NCBI RefSeq assembly: GCF_008364765.1
Contig: NZ_VTUY01000007.1
Location: 1 to 64,000 of the forward strand
Reading direction: 5' to 3'
Origin: Bacillus sp. CH30_1T
Lineage (GTDB): Bacteria > Bacillota > Bacilli > Bacillales > Bacillaceae_B
DNA: 64,000 bases
In this document: positions 43,711 through 53,940 of the stretch, one piece after another
Position numbering within the stretch: the first letter of the stretch is position 1
How the letters are laid out: each line of letters begins with the position of its first letter
Notes under the pieces: generated by a model
Databases searched by the model: none
Seen by the model: the letters and a program-made list of their open reading frames with translations, nothing else
Told to the model about the DNA's origin: nothing
Made by a program: the position numbers and the translations under genes

Positions 43711-43727
43711 AGCCAGAAAGGGGTGGC

Positions 43728-43931
43728 TTACACCTCTTCAAAATACTCTTTGTAGAAGCCTCCCATTTTCCCGCTTTCATCTATGACGAAGTAATACTCT
43801 TCAGATTCGTTTTTTACTTCGTATTCTTTTCCAATGGTTAAAACATTTTCTACTGTATATTTCTTCGCATCCGTATGTACGCATTTCACCTTTTTTCCGG
43901 TATTGTTTTCCGTCCAAGTTTTGTGAATCAA
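43728..43931 (-). CDS. Small protein, DUF6501-like
   Basis: The 67-residue soluble protein (MIHKTWTENNTGKKVKCVHT at the start, GGFYKEYFEEV at the end) fits my memory of a small Bacillaceae family labelled DUF6501. Its function is unknown. The start is TTG at 43931 with GGAGG eight bases upstream. It has its own terminator. Confidence 0.68.
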   Translation of the reverse strand: MIHKTWTENNTGKKVKCVHTDAKKYTVENVLTIGKEYEVKNESEEYYFVIDESGKMGGFYKEYFEEV

Positions 43932-44091
43932 TTCAATAACCTCCTATATGAATGTACTCTGCTAATAGTATATTCTTACAGAGCTATAAGTTCAACTACT
44001 ATCTCATTTGTCAGTTTTTTGTGAAACTATCACTTTCAAAAAGAATATATGGTATATTATAGGAGGAATTTGCAGGAGAGGTTCGATTATC

Positions 44092-44421
44092 GTGAGAAAC
44101 GGATTAAAAAGAATAGGTATGTTCACTTTGGTTTTGATAGTTTTTTACATGAGCACCCACAGACCTAATGAAGAACAATTTTATTTATGGCTTTTAGATG
44201 AATACAATATTGAATGCCATGAATCCATAACATGTACGAAGAAACTTGAAGGAAATTCTTATTCAACCCTGATTGAAACAGGCTCAAATGTTAAAAACGG
44301 CTACTTGTTATTTAACACTATCGGTAAAATATATGAGGATGAAAATGGCTCAAGAACCACAATTAAAGCATTGGGTGTATTCGGGAAGTATTTTACTATT
44401 ATTAAGGATGAACAAGATTGA
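44092..44421 (+). CDS. Hypothetical protein with N-terminal membrane segment
   Basis: A 109-residue protein with one membrane segment near the N-terminus (FTLVLIVFYMS) and an extracellular part holding two cysteines (CHESITC), possibly disulfide-linked. I do not recognise the family. I use GTG at 44092 because GGAGAGG is ten bases upstream. The ATG-started frame at 44008 would begin in the promoter region. A terminator follows. Confidence 0.6.
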   Translation: MRNGLKRIGMFTLVLIVFYMSTHRPNEEQFYLWLLDEYNIECHESITCTKKLEGNSYSTLIETGSNVKNGYLLFNTIGKIYEDENGSRTTIKALGVFGKYFTIIKDEQD

Positions 44422-44458
44422 CTGATTAAATGAGAAGGCATCTTTGATCAGTCTTTTC
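44420..44458. terminator. Terminator between a hypothetical gene and DedA-like gene
   Basis: GACTGAT and ATCAGTC form the stem base with AAA/TTT inner pairs, then TTTTC. It lies between convergent genes. Confidence 0.72.
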
Positions 44459-45085
44459 TTATTTTCGATAACGTACCTTTTTCCATTTCGAGGTATTAGG
44501 TTTTTTTTTCAAGGTAAAGACAATACTGTACACGATAACCCCGATGAATAAAATGTAGAAAATGATTCCTGCCTTCACGCTCACTTCTTTCAGTAATCCC
44601 TGAAAACTCTTTGGAAAATACCTCCCAATCTGAAAATACACAAATCCCCAAACGAAAGCAGACGGAAGAGCAAATAAGAGAAATTTCATGAAAGAAATCC
44701 CTTTTGACGTACCTGCAATATAAGGCATGAATAATCGGATGCCTGGTATAAAATAGCTAAACGAAATGGCAAATGGACCATACTTGTTTATCCATTTTTC
44801 ACCATTATCAATGAGTTTCCTTGATTTATTTCCCTTCATAAATAGGGAAATTAATTTTGTCCCGAAATATCGGCCATTTAAAAAGGCGAAGATTCCATAA
44901 GAGATTAATCCACTATACATAAAGAAAAAGGAGGTATACGGGTTGAAATTTCTCCATTCAGATAAATATCCCGATAGTGCAGCAGCGAGTTCGTTAGGTA
45001 CCGGTAATCCTAAAAAAACAATCCAGCTAAAAAGAAACATGGCGATATATCCAAATTGATCGACCAATTGTAGTAAAACATCCAT
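44459..45085 (-). CDS. DedA-family membrane protein
   Basis: Membrane protein of 208 residues with the VTT/DedA domain. It contains FLGLPVPNELAAALSGYL, GPFAISFSYFIPGIRLFMPYIAG (with conserved arginine) and a basic C-terminal tail. Family members move undecaprenyl phosphate or phospholipids across the membrane. The substrate is not known here. ATG at 45085 follows GGGGTGA. An ATG six codons earlier has no site. It may be co-transcribed with the acetyltransferase gene 27 bases upstream. Confidence 0.9.
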   Translation of the reverse strand: MDVLLQLVDQFGYIAMFLFSWIVFLGLPVPNELAAALSGYLSEWRNFNPYTSFFFMYSGLISYGIFAFLNGRYFGTKLISLFMKGNKSRKLIDNGEKWINKYGPFAISFSYFIPGIRLFMPYIAGTSKGISFMKFLLFALPSAFVWGFVYFQIGRYFPKSFQGLLKEVSVKAGIIFYILFIGVIVYSIVFTLKKKPNTSKWKKVRYRK

Positions 45086-45112
45086 CGCATCACCCCATTT
45101 CACACAAAGCGA

Positions 45113-45943
45113 CTATTTTTTCGTGCTTTTCAAACCTGCCTGCGCTTTTCTATTCACTACCCAATATTGATAGGTTGAAAACGCTCGGAAGCCCAATCTC
45201 TTGAGAATCGGTGCAGAGTGCCCGACTCTGGCCTGACAGGTTACAAACCGACATTGCGCTCCTTGTGCCATTTCCAATCGATGGGCCACTATTGAAGAAT
45301 ATACTCCTCCATGCCTTGCTTCTTGGAGCACCCCTCCTCCATTGAGGTAAAGGACTTCATGATCACGGCTAAACCGATAATTTCCGTATCCAACGGGATC
45401 ACCCTCTTTATTGTAAGCTAGTGTGAACCCACCATCCGGTCCCCATTTCCTCATAAACTCTCTTCTTTGATTAAAGATGACCGGCTTATCTTCCTCCCGA
45501 TATCCCCATATGGAAGAACTGATTTCTACAAGATCATGGATGTGAAGGTCACTTTCAACTGTAATGACTCTATGAACGGGTGAAGGGATGAAATGAATCT
45601 GGTTTAGATCAAAAACCAGCCCCTCATAACGCTCTTCCAGAATACCATCATGTGATTGGAGGAATTCCTCTCCCTGATCGATAAGTGGCTCCCTGATCCA
45701 CATACTAAAGGATTCCTTTCCATAGAATCCTTCAACCACCTTCCATTTTTCATGCAGTTCATTCATATTGTTCACAATGAATTTAGGTACCTTATTAGCA
45801 AATACGTTTTTCAACTGTTTATTTTTAATTGCAACGATTCCATCACTGTGTAAACTATCCACTTCACTCGGAATCAATCGACCTGGATAGTCCCAGTGAT
45901 GTGATTCTATTGCAGTAAATAATTGATCATCACTTATCTTCAT
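45113..45943 (-). CDS. GNAT-like acetyltransferase, tandem-fold
   Basis: The 276-residue protein has a C-terminal GNAT-type region (VGYGNYRFSRDHEVLYLNGG, then GGVYSSIVAHRLEMAQGAQC) with an acetyl-CoA loop. The N-terminal half is less typical and may be a second GNAT-like domain. ATG at 45943 follows GGGAGGTG. It is followed by the dedA-like gene. The substrate is unknown. Confidence 0.72.
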   Translation of the reverse strand: MKISDDQLFTAIESHHWDYPGRLIPSEVDSLHSDGIVAIKNKQLKNVFANKVPKFIVNNMNELHEKWKVVEGFYGKESFSMWIREPLIDQGEEFLQSHDGILEERYEGLVFDLNQIHFIPSPVHRVITVESDLHIHDLVEISSSIWGYREEDKPVIFNQRREFMRKWGPDGGFTLAYNKEGDPVGYGNYRFSRDHEVLYLNGGGVLQEARHGGVYSSIVAHRLEMAQGAQCRFVTCQARVGHSAPILKRLGFRAFSTYQYWVVNRKAQAGLKSTKK

Positions 45944-45973
45944 GACTTCACCTCCCGGATCTCATTCGTACAT

Positions 45974-46852
45974 CTATTCTTCTTCGTTAAGAAGATCCTG
46001 CACCTGATCTTCTGTCATCCCTATTCCAACTAATTGTCGCTGTAGCTTTTCATGATAGGACTTGCTTACATGTGGCCGACTACCACGTAGAATCTCTTTT
46101 GCATAATGATCTGGGGGACAGGTTTCCTGACACTTCCCTTTCACAATAAAGGTTAATACGTCCTTGTAAAGCTTGCCGCCAATCTGTATGTCGATGAAAG
46201 CTGCTCTATACCATCCGGGGGCTACCCCTTCTCTTGTGAACAAGTATTCTACTGCTTGTTGAGGGAGATCATATACTACTCCTTCCATTGTCCCTCCATC
46301 CTCAATGATGTCTCCCCTGCCACCATCATGTACTTTAAAGAGATACTTCATAGAATATCCTTCTAGAACTCCTGCACCAAGACAGTTTTTGAAATGGTGA
46401 TCTACTTGCGCTAATTTAAAACGCTCATCATCCATGCACGAACCATACGCAAAATAAAGTATTCTATCAGGCTTATCATGTAGAAACTGATGTACTTTCC
46501 AATCTCCTGAAAGAATTTCTTCTTGGAACAATTCTTCGTTTTCAGAATAATACACAAAAGCTTCCTGCGGTCCATTATCTGTGTTGACCAGTTTAAGCTT
46601 TCGTATATAAAGGTTGTCTTCACGTTCTTCGATGAAATCCTCCAACTCATCTAACGGTGATAATATACCGGAGTTGATTTTATATAATTCGCCATAAGTG
46701 GTCCCATTGCCTTCTTTTAGTGCGGGATATCCTCTTTTTGTATCGTAAAGAACACCTTCCACCCAAGCTTGTTCCCTCATCAATATGGCTTCCTTTAATA
46801 AAAAATGATTGCTTTCGTGTTTTCTTAACGTCCCATAAACAAAAACGTACAC
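45974..46852 (-). CDS. ykqA: Gamma-glutamylcyclotransferase-fold protein, YkqA-like
   Basis: Two GGCT/AIG2 domains in 292 residues. The first has FVYGTLRKHESNHFLL and the second LYFAYGSCMDDERF. B. subtilis YkqA has the same layout. Family enzymes cyclise gamma-glutamyl amines or peptides, but the exact reaction for YkqA is not shown. Start GTG at 46852 follows AAAGGGG. It lies 30 bases before the acetyltransferase gene in the same direction. Confidence 0.87.
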   Translation of the reverse strand: MYVFVYGTLRKHESNHFLLKEAILMREQAWVEGVLYDTKRGYPALKEGNGTTYGELYKINSGILSPLDELEDFIEEREDNLYIRKLKLVNTDNGPQEAFVYYSENEELFQEEILSGDWKVHQFLHDKPDRILYFAYGSCMDDERFKLAQVDHHFKNCLGAGVLEGYSMKYLFKVHDGGRGDIIEDGGTMEGVVYDLPQQAVEYLFTREGVAPGWYRAAFIDIQIGGKLYKDVLTFIVKGKCQETCPPDHYAKEILRGSRPHVSKSYHEKLQRQLVGIGMTEDQVQDLLNEEE

Positions 46853-46983
46853 AGATAATCCCCTTTCTGTTGTTTACATAATTAAATTATAGTTAATAAT
46901 TTAATAAGGCTTTCCTTTATTTTAGCAAATAGTCTCTGAAATTTCAGTTATCTAATATTCTATTATACTCTTATATCCTTATG

Positions 46984-47019
46984 AAAAGGACATTCCCGAT
47001 GAATTGGGAATGTCCTTTT
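46984..47019. terminator. Terminator of the acyl-CoA synthetase gene
   Basis: AAAAGGACATTCCC and GGGAATGTCCTTTT form a perfect 14-bp stem with an 8-base loop. It is downstream of the acyl-CoA synthetase (minus strand). Confidence 0.88.
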
Positions 47020-47040
47020 CAAGGAAGCGTTTTCAATTTG

Positions 47041-48687
47041 TTAATTACTTTTAGGCAGGGCTGCTTCTTTCGCCTGCTCTCTTAAACGAAACTTTTGAAT
47101 TTTCCCTGAGGCTGTCATTGGGTAAGAATCAGTAAACTCGATATACCTTGGAATCTTATGACGAGATATCTTCCCTGTGCAATATTCTCTAATCTCTTCT
47201 GGTGTTGCGGTTAGACCTTCCTTCAAAATAATCCAGGCCATAACTTCTTCACCATAAACTTCATCAGGAATTCCAATGACTTGAACATCTAATACCTTTG
47301 GATGGGAATAAAGAAATTCTTCGATTTCTCTCGGATAAATATTCTCACCGCCTCGAATGATCATGTCTTTTAATCTTCCTGTAATCCTACAATAGCCATG
47401 TTCATCCATGACCGCTAAGTCACCAGTAAGCAGCCAACCTTCATGATCTATGGCTAACCTGGTAGCCTCTTCATTCTTGTAGTACCCTTTCATGACGTGA
47501 TACCCACGAGTACACAACTCTCCCTGTACCCCATGGGGAACTTCCCGGTTCGATCCAGGCTCCACAATCTTTACCTCTACATTTGGCAAGGCTTTTCCAA
47601 CCGTTTCCACCTTTAATTCTATCGGGTCATGGGTACGTGTCTGCGTAATGACAGGGGAAGATTCTGTCTGACCATAGGCAATGGTTATCTCATCTGCTCC
47701 CATTTTGTCCATGACGCCCTTCATTACTTCAATCGGACAGTTACTTCCGGCCATAATTCCAGTACGCAAATGGGAAAGATTGTATTGATCAAAGTCTGGA
47801 AGGTTTAACTCGGAAATAAACATGGTCGGCACCCCATGAAGTCCGGTACATTTTTCATCCTGCACCGTTTGGAGAACCTGTTTAGGATCGAATTCCTGTA
47901 ATGGAACCATAGTAGCCCCAACAGATACACATGCAAGTGTTCCCAATACACATCCGAAGCAATGGAAGAATGGAACAGGAATACATAAACGGTCTTCGTT
48001 CGTCAATCTCATGCACCCGGCAATATTATAACCATTGTTTACGATATTCGAGTGGGTAAGCATGACTCCTTTAGGAAATCCTGTCGTTCCTGACGTGTAT
48101 TGCATATTGATGGCATCATGGGGGGAAAGGCTCGAAAGTCTTTCATCCAGCTCACCTTCCTCAACATCATCCCCTCTATCCATAATATCCTGCCAGCTAT
48201 ATGTACCTGGATATGCCTTCTCCCCTAAGACAATTACATTTTTTAAATAAGGAAGTTTTGAACTATCCAATTCTCCTGGCTTAGACGTTATCAATTCAGG
48301 ACAAATTTCATACAACATGTCTATATAGGAAGCTCCTCTGAACTCTTCCATCAAAATAATCGTTTTACTGTCAGATTGCTTTAATAAATATTCTAATTCA
48401 GCAGTACGATAATTAGTATTTACGGTTACCAGTACAGCTCCCATTTTGCCCGTCGAAAACTGACTAACTAACCACTCAGGAGTGTTAGAAGCCCATATGG
48501 CGATATGGTCCCCTTTATTGATCCCGAGATTCATAAACCCCTTTGCAGCTTGCCTGCACTGTTGATTAAATTCTTGATAAGACCACCTTAAACCTCTGTC
48601 TGCGTAAACGACCGCTTCAACCTCAGGCTGTATACGAGCTTTTTCTTCGAGTAATTCACCTACAGTTGCATGTAAAATCTCCGACAA
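47041..48687 (-). CDS. yngI: AMP-dependent acyl-CoA synthetase (YngI-like)
   Basis: Activates a fatty or short-chain acid to its CoA ester through an acyl-adenylate. Length is 548 residues (B. subtilis YngI is about 549). Motifs are P-loop YTSGTTGFPKGVMLTH, LTGDLAVMDEHGYCRITGRLKDM and the C-terminal lysine in MTASGKIQKF. The start is TTG at 48687 with GGGGG eight bases before. No FadR-type operator could be seen upstream. Chain-length specificity cannot be read from sequence. Confidence 0.92.
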   Translation of the reverse strand: MSEILHATVGELLEEKARIQPEVEAVVYADRGLRWSYQEFNQQCRQAAKGFMNLGINKGDHIAIWASNTPEWLVSQFSTGKMGAVLVTVNTNYRTAELEYLLKQSDSKTIILMEEFRGASYIDMLYEICPELITSKPGELDSSKLPYLKNVIVLGEKAYPGTYSWQDIMDRGDDVEEGELDERLSSLSPHDAINMQYTSGTTGFPKGVMLTHSNIVNNGYNIAGCMRLTNEDRLCIPVPFFHCFGCVLGTLACVSVGATMVPLQEFDPKQVLQTVQDEKCTGLHGVPTMFISELNLPDFDQYNLSHLRTGIMAGSNCPIEVMKGVMDKMGADEITIAYGQTESSPVITQTRTHDPIELKVETVGKALPNVEVKIVEPGSNREVPHGVQGELCTRGYHVMKGYYKNEEATRLAIDHEGWLLTGDLAVMDEHGYCRITGRLKDMIIRGGENIYPREIEEFLYSHPKVLDVQVIGIPDEVYGEEVMAWIILKEGLTATPEEIREYCTGKISRHKIPRYIEFTDSYPMTASGKIQKFRLREQAKEAALPKSN

Positions 48688-49035
48688 ATGAACATCCCCC
48701 TTTACCTGTATTTATGTTAAGCCTGGAACCTTTCAGTTTATGTAGTCCAAGAGGTTAAAATTTCAGTTCCTTATGCGTGTAATATTATCACAAAAATTTA
48801 AATTTTCAAACTAATTAATAAGAACTTTCTCTTGTCTTTTATTTCTCTATGGTTAAGAGCTATTGACAGGAGTTAGATGGCAAGTTTCTACATGAACCCG
48901 ATGATTCTAACTTTTTTATATAGACAAAAAACGTCTTCTCTAAACCTTTTTCTACATAATAACTAAAAATACTACTTTAGACGTAATTTATAAAAAAACC
49001 TTTTCAAATGAGTAATTTCTATGTAGAATATATAG
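48688..49035. other. A+T-rich spacer upstream of the Sda-like gene
   Basis: About 350 bases with no supported gene. It holds the promoter regions of the divergent acyl-CoA synthetase and Sda-like genes and several A+T-rich palindromes such as AAATTTAAATTT at about 48796. No clear hexamer pair was chosen. Confidence 0.4.
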
Positions 49036-49059
49036 AAAATATAGAAAATTCTATATTTT
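49036..49059 (+). promoter_or_regulatory. A+T-rich dyad (possible operator) before the Sda-like gene
   Basis: AAAATATAGAA and TTCTATATTTT are perfect complements separated by AA, about 10 bases before the GGGAGG ribosome site. The left half lies in a tandem ATAGAAAAT repeat. It could bind a repressor or shape the 5' end of the mRNA. Confidence 0.5.
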
Positions 49060-49081
49060 ATACATTCCTGGGAGGTTGGTC

Positions 49082-49216
49082 ATGAAAATCTTAAGTAATG
49101 AACAGTTGGTGGCAGCTTATCGTGATGCTGAGAAACAAGGGAATGATCAAGACTGGATTTTGCTTCTTAAGAAAGAAATTCGTAACCGAGGATTAAAGCC
49201 TTTTAGGAAATCTTGA
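49082..49216 (+). CDS. sda: Sda-like sporulation checkpoint protein
   Basis: Sda blocks sporulation kinases (KinA/KinB) when DNA replication is disturbed. This 44-residue protein aligns without gaps over 35 residues to Sda, from LSNEQLVAAYRDA to ILLLKKEIRNRGL. It keeps LS.E.L...Y..A, the D and the L..EI..R.L. B. subtilis Sda is 46-52 residues. ATG at 49082 follows GGGAGG. A terminator follows at 49270. The family call rests on pattern matching from memory. Kinase target and DnaA control are not shown. Confidence 0.75.
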   Translation: MKILSNEQLVAAYRDAEKQGNDQDWILLLKKEIRNRGLKPFRKS

Positions 49217-49269
49217 CAATTAAAAAAGAATACTAGCTTTTATCTCACCCCCTGAGATGAAATTTTCAC

Positions 49270-49303
49270 GACAGACTCATTTTCACTTGAGTCTGTCTTT
49301 TTT
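49270..49303 (+). terminator. Terminator of the Sda-like gene
   Basis: GACAGACTCA and TGAGTCTGTC form a perfect 10-bp stem with an 8-base loop, followed by a T run. Confidence 0.9.
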
Positions 49304-49415
49304 CATTCTCACTCATTTAAACTGTGCGATTGATTTCAGCCCCATGCTCTCCAATCAAATGACCGTGAAAAATCGACAACACATGTTGAAAGCCCATTCA
49401 TTTTAGACCCATGCC

Positions 49416-49547
49416 TTAACTGTGTTTCTTAATTTTGGATCCATGGTATTCCTCAATTTGTTTGAATTGCTCATTATCCAATATTCCCATTTTATGAAAT
49501 AGATACGAATACTTAATTACTTTTTTTGAATTGAAATTCTTCATCAT
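49416..49547 (-). CDS. Small basic protein (43 residues)
   Basis: Starts MMKNFNSKKVIKYSYLFHKM and ends EEYHGSKIKKHS. The gene has AAAGGGGGG eight bases before the ATG at 49547 (a second ATG follows). It converges with the Sda-like gene. I do not recognise it. The strong ribosome site supports it, although no terminator was seen right behind it. Confidence 0.55.
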   Translation of the reverse strand: MMKNFNSKKVIKYSYLFHKMGILDNEQFKQIEEYHGSKIKKHS

Positions 49548-49637
49548 TAAACCTTCCCCCCTTTATCTGTCCGAGAGTTTCCTTTGGTAAACTTTATTTT
49601 AGTTATCCATATTTTATTCTCTTAGTAAAAAAACGTG

Positions 49638-49683
49638 AAAAAAAGGCTGATCCACAATCCACTAATGGATGTATGAATCAGCC
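49638..49683 (-). terminator. Terminator of odhAB
   Basis: Minus strand GGCTGAT and ATCAGCC close a long hairpin with further inner pairing, followed by seven T residues. It starts 35 bases past the odhB stop. Confidence 0.85.
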
Positions 49684-49717
49684 AAACATTCATCTATTCT
49701 TATTCAATCAGGACTAC

Positions 49718-50953
49718 TTAGCCTTCAAGTAGTAAATCTTCTGGATTCTCAAGTAAATCTTTTACCATTGCCAGGAATCCAACAGCTTCTTTCCCATCAA
49801 TAATTCTATGATCATACGATAAAGCAATGTACATCATAGGGCGATTTTCCATTGTATCTTTATCAATGGCCACTGGACGAAGCTGAATTTTATGCATTCC
49901 TAAAATCCCAACTTGCGGTCCGTTTAAGATTGGAGTTGATAGTAATGAACCGAATACTCCACCATTTGTTATCGTGAATGAACCACCTTGCAGATCCCCA
50001 AGAGATAATTTGTTGTTTCTAGCCTTTGTAGCCAGTTCCATAATTTCCCCTTCGATTTCTGCAAAGTTCTTGCGTTCACAATCACGTACAACAGGTACTA
50101 CCAGTCCATCATCCGTAGATACAGCTACCCCAACGTCATAGAATTTCTTAAGAACGATTTCATCCCCATCGATTTCTGCGTTCACGTACGGGAACTTCTT
50201 AAGAGCTGCTACAACTGCTTTTGTAAAGAAACTCATGAAACCAAGTCTTACATCGTGGTCATCAAAGAATTTATCCTTTTTACGTTTACGTAGCTCCATT
50301 ACTTTACTCATATCAATCTCATTAAACGTTGTAAGCATGGCAGCTGTTTGCTGAACCTCTACTAAGCGTTTCGCAATCGTTTGACGACGGCGTGACATCT
50401 TCTCACGAACAACCGGCTTTCCATCATCTTTTTTGGCAGGTGCCTTCTTCTCTTGAACAGAAGGTTTAGATGGAGCTTCAGCCGGCTTATTGCTATAGGC
50501 TTCAATGTCCTGCTTACGAACACGGCCTAGAGGATCCGTTGGCACATCGGAAAGATCGATACCTTTCTCGCGTGCCAACTTACGAGCAGCAGGAGAAGCG
50601 ATTGGACGATTCTTTTTGTCCTCTTTCGCTGGTGCTACTTCAGTTGCCTCTTCTTTCTTCTCTTCCTGTTTAGGGGCAGGTGCTTCTTCTTTTGTTTCAG
50701 AAGTTGCTGGAGCTTCTCCACCTGCACCGACTATGGCAATAACTTGACCGACTTCGACCGTATCGCCTTCATCAGCTTTAAGTTCTTGAATCGTACCTGC
50801 TTCTTCTGAAATCACTTCAACATTCACTTTATCTGTTTCCAGTTCAACGATGTATTCGCCCTTTTCCACATAATCCCCTGGTTGTTTCAACCATTGGGCG
50901 ATTGTACCTTCTGTAATTGATTCTGCTAATTCTGGAACTTTAATTTCTGCCAC
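49718..50953 (-). CDS. odhB: Dihydrolipoyllysine succinyltransferase, E2 of 2-oxoglutarate dehydrogenase
   Basis: E2 core of the TCA-cycle 2-oxoglutarate dehydrogenase complex. The 411-residue protein has a lipoyl domain (about 1-76, [11 protein letters not shown] with the lipoylated Lys), an Ala/Glu/Pro-rich linker and an E1/E3-binding domain ([19 protein letters not shown]). The catalytic domain ends in [16 protein letters not shown]. It is 19 bases after odhA. The start at 50953 is supported by AGGAGG in the upstream gap. Confidence 0.97.
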   Translation of the reverse strand: MAEIKVPELAESITEGTIAQWLKQPGDYVEKGEYIVELETDKVNVEVISEEAGTIQELKADEGDTVEVGQVIAIVGAGGEAPATSETKEEAPAPKQEEKKEEATEVAPAKEDKKNRPIASPAARKLAREKGIDLSDVPTDPLGRVRKQDIEAYSNKPAEAPSKPSVQEKKAPAKKDDGKPVVREKMSRRRQTIAKRLVEVQQTAAMLTTFNEIDMSKVMELRKRKKDKFFDDHDVRLGFMSFFTKAVVAALKKFPYVNAEIDGDEIVLKKFYDVGVAVSTDDGLVVPVVRDCERKNFAEIEGEIMELATKARNNKLSLGDLQGGSFTITNGGVFGSLLSTPILNGPQVGILGMHKIQLRPVAIDKDTMENRPMMYIALSYDHRIIDGKEAVGFLAMVKDLLENPEDLLLEG

Positions 50954-50972
50954 TGTGATGTCCTCCTCTTTC

Positions 50973-53819
50973 TTATCGAGTTAACGCTTCGTTAATAATT
51001 CGTGATTGTTCCTTTTTGTGTACTGTTGGTTCACCTTCTGATGGACTGGAACGTCTGCGACGACCGACATAATGCACTTCAACACCCTCAGGTGCAATGG
51101 CACGGAGTCGTGATTCTGCAAATGTCCATGCGCCCATATTCTTAGGTTCTTCTTGAATCCATACAATTTCTTTAAGGTTTGAATATCTTTTCAGTATTCC
51201 CGATATATCACCTTTAGGGAATGGATAAATTTCTTCTACCCTAAGAATGTGTAACCAATCTTTATCATCGATATTTTGAAGGTGCTCTTCTAAATCAATC
51301 GCAATTTTCCCGCTGCACAATACAACCCGTTCAACAGCAGCCTGGTTCTCACCAAGACCCTTTTGCTCCAGAACTGAATGGAATTCTCCATGAGCTAATT
51401 CCTCAGCAGTGACAGCTGCAAATTGATTTCGCAGCAAGCTTTTCGGCGTCATGATTACAAGTGGTCTTACTTCTTCTTTTTGTAAAATGGCAGCCTGACG
51501 TCTAAGAATATGGAAGTATTGACCAGCTGTAGAACAGTTGGCAACCGTCCAGTTATATTCTCCACCCAGTTGCAGGAATCGTTCTAAGCGGGCACTTGAG
51601 TGTTCCGGCCCTTGACCTTCGTATCCATGCGGTAACAGCATAACCAGACCGGTTTTTTGACCCCATTTTGCACGGCCAGCTGAAATAAATTGATCGAACA
51701 TTACCTGTGCCATATTGGAGAAATCACCAAATTGAGCTTCCCAAAGAACCAATGTCTCGGGTGCAAATACATTGTACCCATACTCATATCCAACAACAGC
51801 TGTTTCAGTAAGAGGACTATTAAGAACAACAAACGAAGCATGACTGTCCTTTAGATTGTGTAAAGGAATGTATTCTTCACCGGATTTTTCATCATGAAGA
51901 ACCAGGTGGCGTTGAGCAAATGTACCACGCTCTGAATCCTGTCCTGTTAATCGAATCGGCGTACCATCCTTCAAGATAGAAGCAAACGCCAAAGTCTCAG
52001 CATGGGCCCAGTCAATTTTCCCTTTACCTTCAAACACCTGGCTGCGTCGCTTTAAAATGCGATCCAATTTCTTGAACACATTAAAGCCCTCCGGCCATTG
52101 AAGCAGTTCATTGTTTAAACCTTCAAGCTTATTAAAATCAACACTCGTATTAATTTCCGGTAAGCCATTTGCTACGTACTCAGGTGGAGCAAGCACGGTA
52201 TCGGGATCATCGTCTTTAGCCGGTACTTTATCGTAAGCCGCTTTTAATTCTTCTTCGATGTCGGTATCCATTTTCTCTACATCTGATTCTGTGACGATTC
52301 CTTCTGAAATTAATTTTTCAGCATATAGTTTCTTAACATTTGGATGGTTTTGAATGACTGAGTACATTAATGGATTCGTCACCATCGGTTCATCCATTTC
52401 GTTATGACCAAAACGACGGTAGCCAATCAAATCAATGACAAAGTCTTTTCCAAAGGTTTTACGATATTCATAGGCGAGCACCGCTGCAGCAAGACAAGCT
52501 TCAGGATCATCTGCATTGACATGGACAATCGGAACTTCAAAGCCTTTGGCAGTATCAGATGCATATTTCGTAGAGCGGGAATCGCGGCTTTCAGTCGTGA
52601 AGCCGATCATATTGTTCGCAATCAGGTGAATGGATCCACCAGTGTTATATCCACGTAATTGACTCATATTTAATGTTTCAGCTACAACACCTTGTCCAGG
52701 GAAGGCAGCATCTCCGTGAATCATGATGGCATAGGAAGATTCCGGTGATTGCCCTGGATAACCCTTATCTTCCCGAACTTCTTGTGCAGCACGTGTGTAA
52801 CCAGCCACAATCGGGCTCACAACCTCTAAGTGACTTGGGTTATTCGCCAGAGTGACACGCGCTCTCGCTGTTGACGACTGCAGAGGAGAGATTTCGCGAT
52901 CAGCACCTAAATGATACTTAACATCACCTGTCCATCCATATGTAATCCCAATTGATCCTTCTGAAGGAATCAGATCCTTGCTTGGGGCATGTTGGAATTC
53001 AGCAAAAATCATTTCATACGGTTTACCAATGACATGGGCCAACACGTTTAAGCGCCCTCGGTGTGCCATCCCGATATTGACTGTTTTAGCACCTGATTCA
53101 ACTGAATAACGAACCATTTCGTCCAGTAAAGGTACCATAGTGTCCAGTCCTTCAATGGAAAAACGCTTCTGACCAACAAATGTACGGTGAATATATTTTT
53201 CAAATCCATCCACTTCGGCAAGGCGTTTTAATAACGCCAGTTTCTTTTCCTTAGAAAGAGGAGTGAAATAGGATTCTGATTCAATCTTTTCTCTTAACCA
53301 ATTCTTTTCTTCAAGCTCATGAACATGAGCATATTCAAATGCCAGTTTTTTAGTGTAGACCTGTCTTAAATGATTGATTGCCTGCAAGCCATCCTTTATG
53401 TGAGAAGGTGCATTCGGGCATAAGAAATCAACAGGAATCTGCTTTAAATCTTCTTCAGATAAATTAAACTCCGATAGTTCAATTCTTCTTGTGTCTTTAT
53501 TTCGGTCATTAAGGGGATTAATATCCGCAGCCAAATGACCATATGTACGAATATTATCTGCTAATTTGACTGCAGCTACCATTTTACTTAACGCAGTCGG
53601 TTGTGCCGGCAACGTGAATGATGTATCCCCATGCTGAGCACTTGCGATTACTTGTACGTCTTCAGCTGTAGGAGGGCCCCATTGTTCGAATAATTCTTTC
53701 AATTCAGGATCTACGTCTGTTGGATCCTCCAAGAATTGCTCATAAACCTCCATTACATAGCCTAGGTTAGGTCCGTAAAACGATTGCCACGGTTCCCCTT
53801 TTGCCGATTGCTTTTTCAT
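50973..53819 (-). CDS. odhA: 2-oxoglutarate dehydrogenase E1 component
   Basis: Thiamine-diphosphate-dependent decarboxylase of 948 residues that starts the TCA-cycle conversion of 2-oxoglutarate to succinyl-CoA. Conserved stretches include the N-terminal [52 protein letters not shown] and [23 protein letters not shown] at 53819 has GGAGG upstream. It forms an operon with odhB. A cre-like site lies about 110 bases before the start, so glucose repression is likely. Confidence 0.97.
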   Translation of the reverse strand: MKKQSAKGEPWQSFYGPNLGYVMEVYEQFLEDPTDVDPELKELFEQWGPPTAEDVQVIASAQHGDTSFTLPAQPTALSKMVAAVKLADNIRTYGHLAADINPLNDRNKDTRRIELSEFNLSEEDLKQIPVDFLCPNAPSHIKDGLQAINHLRQVYTKKLAFEYAHVHELEEKNWLREKIESESYFTPLSKEKKLALLKRLAEVDGFEKYIHRTFVGQKRFSIEGLDTMVPLLDEMVRYSVESGAKTVNIGMAHRGRLNVLAHVIGKPYEMIFAEFQHAPSKDLIPSEGSIGITYGWTGDVKYHLGADREISPLQSSTARARVTLANNPSHLEVVSPIVAGYTRAAQEVREDKGYPGQSPESSYAIMIHGDAAFPGQGVVAETLNMSQLRGYNTGGSIHLIANNMIGFTTESRDSRSTKYASDTAKGFEVPIVHVNADDPEACLAAAVLAYEYRKTFGKDFVIDLIGYRRFGHNEMDEPMVTNPLMYSVIQNHPNVKKLYAEKLISEGIVTESDVEKMDTDIEEELKAAYDKVPAKDDDPDTVLAPPEYVANGLPEINTSVDFNKLEGLNNELLQWPEGFNVFKKLDRILKRRSQVFEGKGKIDWAHAETLAFASILKDGTPIRLTGQDSERGTFAQRHLVLHDEKSGEEYIPLHNLKDSHASFVVLNSPLTETAVVGYEYGYNVFAPETLVLWEAQFGDFSNMAQVMFDQFISAGRAKWGQKTGLVMLLPHGYEGQGPEHSSARLERFLQLGGEYNWTVANCSTAGQYFHILRRQAAILQKEEVRPLVIMTPKSLLRNQFAAVTAEELAHGEFHSVLEQKGLGENQAAVERVVLCSGKIAIDLEEHLQNIDDKDWLHILRVEEIYPFPKGDISGILKRYSNLKEIVWIQEEPKNMGAWTFAESRLRAIAPEGVEVHYVGRRRRSSPSEGEPTVHKKEQSRIINEALTR

Positions 53820-53926
53820 TGTGAAAAACCTCCAACTATTTTGCCAGTTAGTATAATTTGGGTATCATGTATTCTTACAATTCAAAAGCCTTATTTCATT
53901 ATGCAAGAATAGTAATTTTAAACACA

Positions 53927-53940
53927 TTAAAACGCTTACA
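53927..53940 (-). promoter_or_regulatory. cre-like CcpA site upstream of odhA
   Basis: Minus strand TGTAAGCGTTTTAA matches 13 of 14 positions of TGWAANCGNTNWCA. It lies in the odhA upstream region just after a TAAAAT that could be a -10, so CcpA binding would hinder transcription. Confidence 0.6.
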
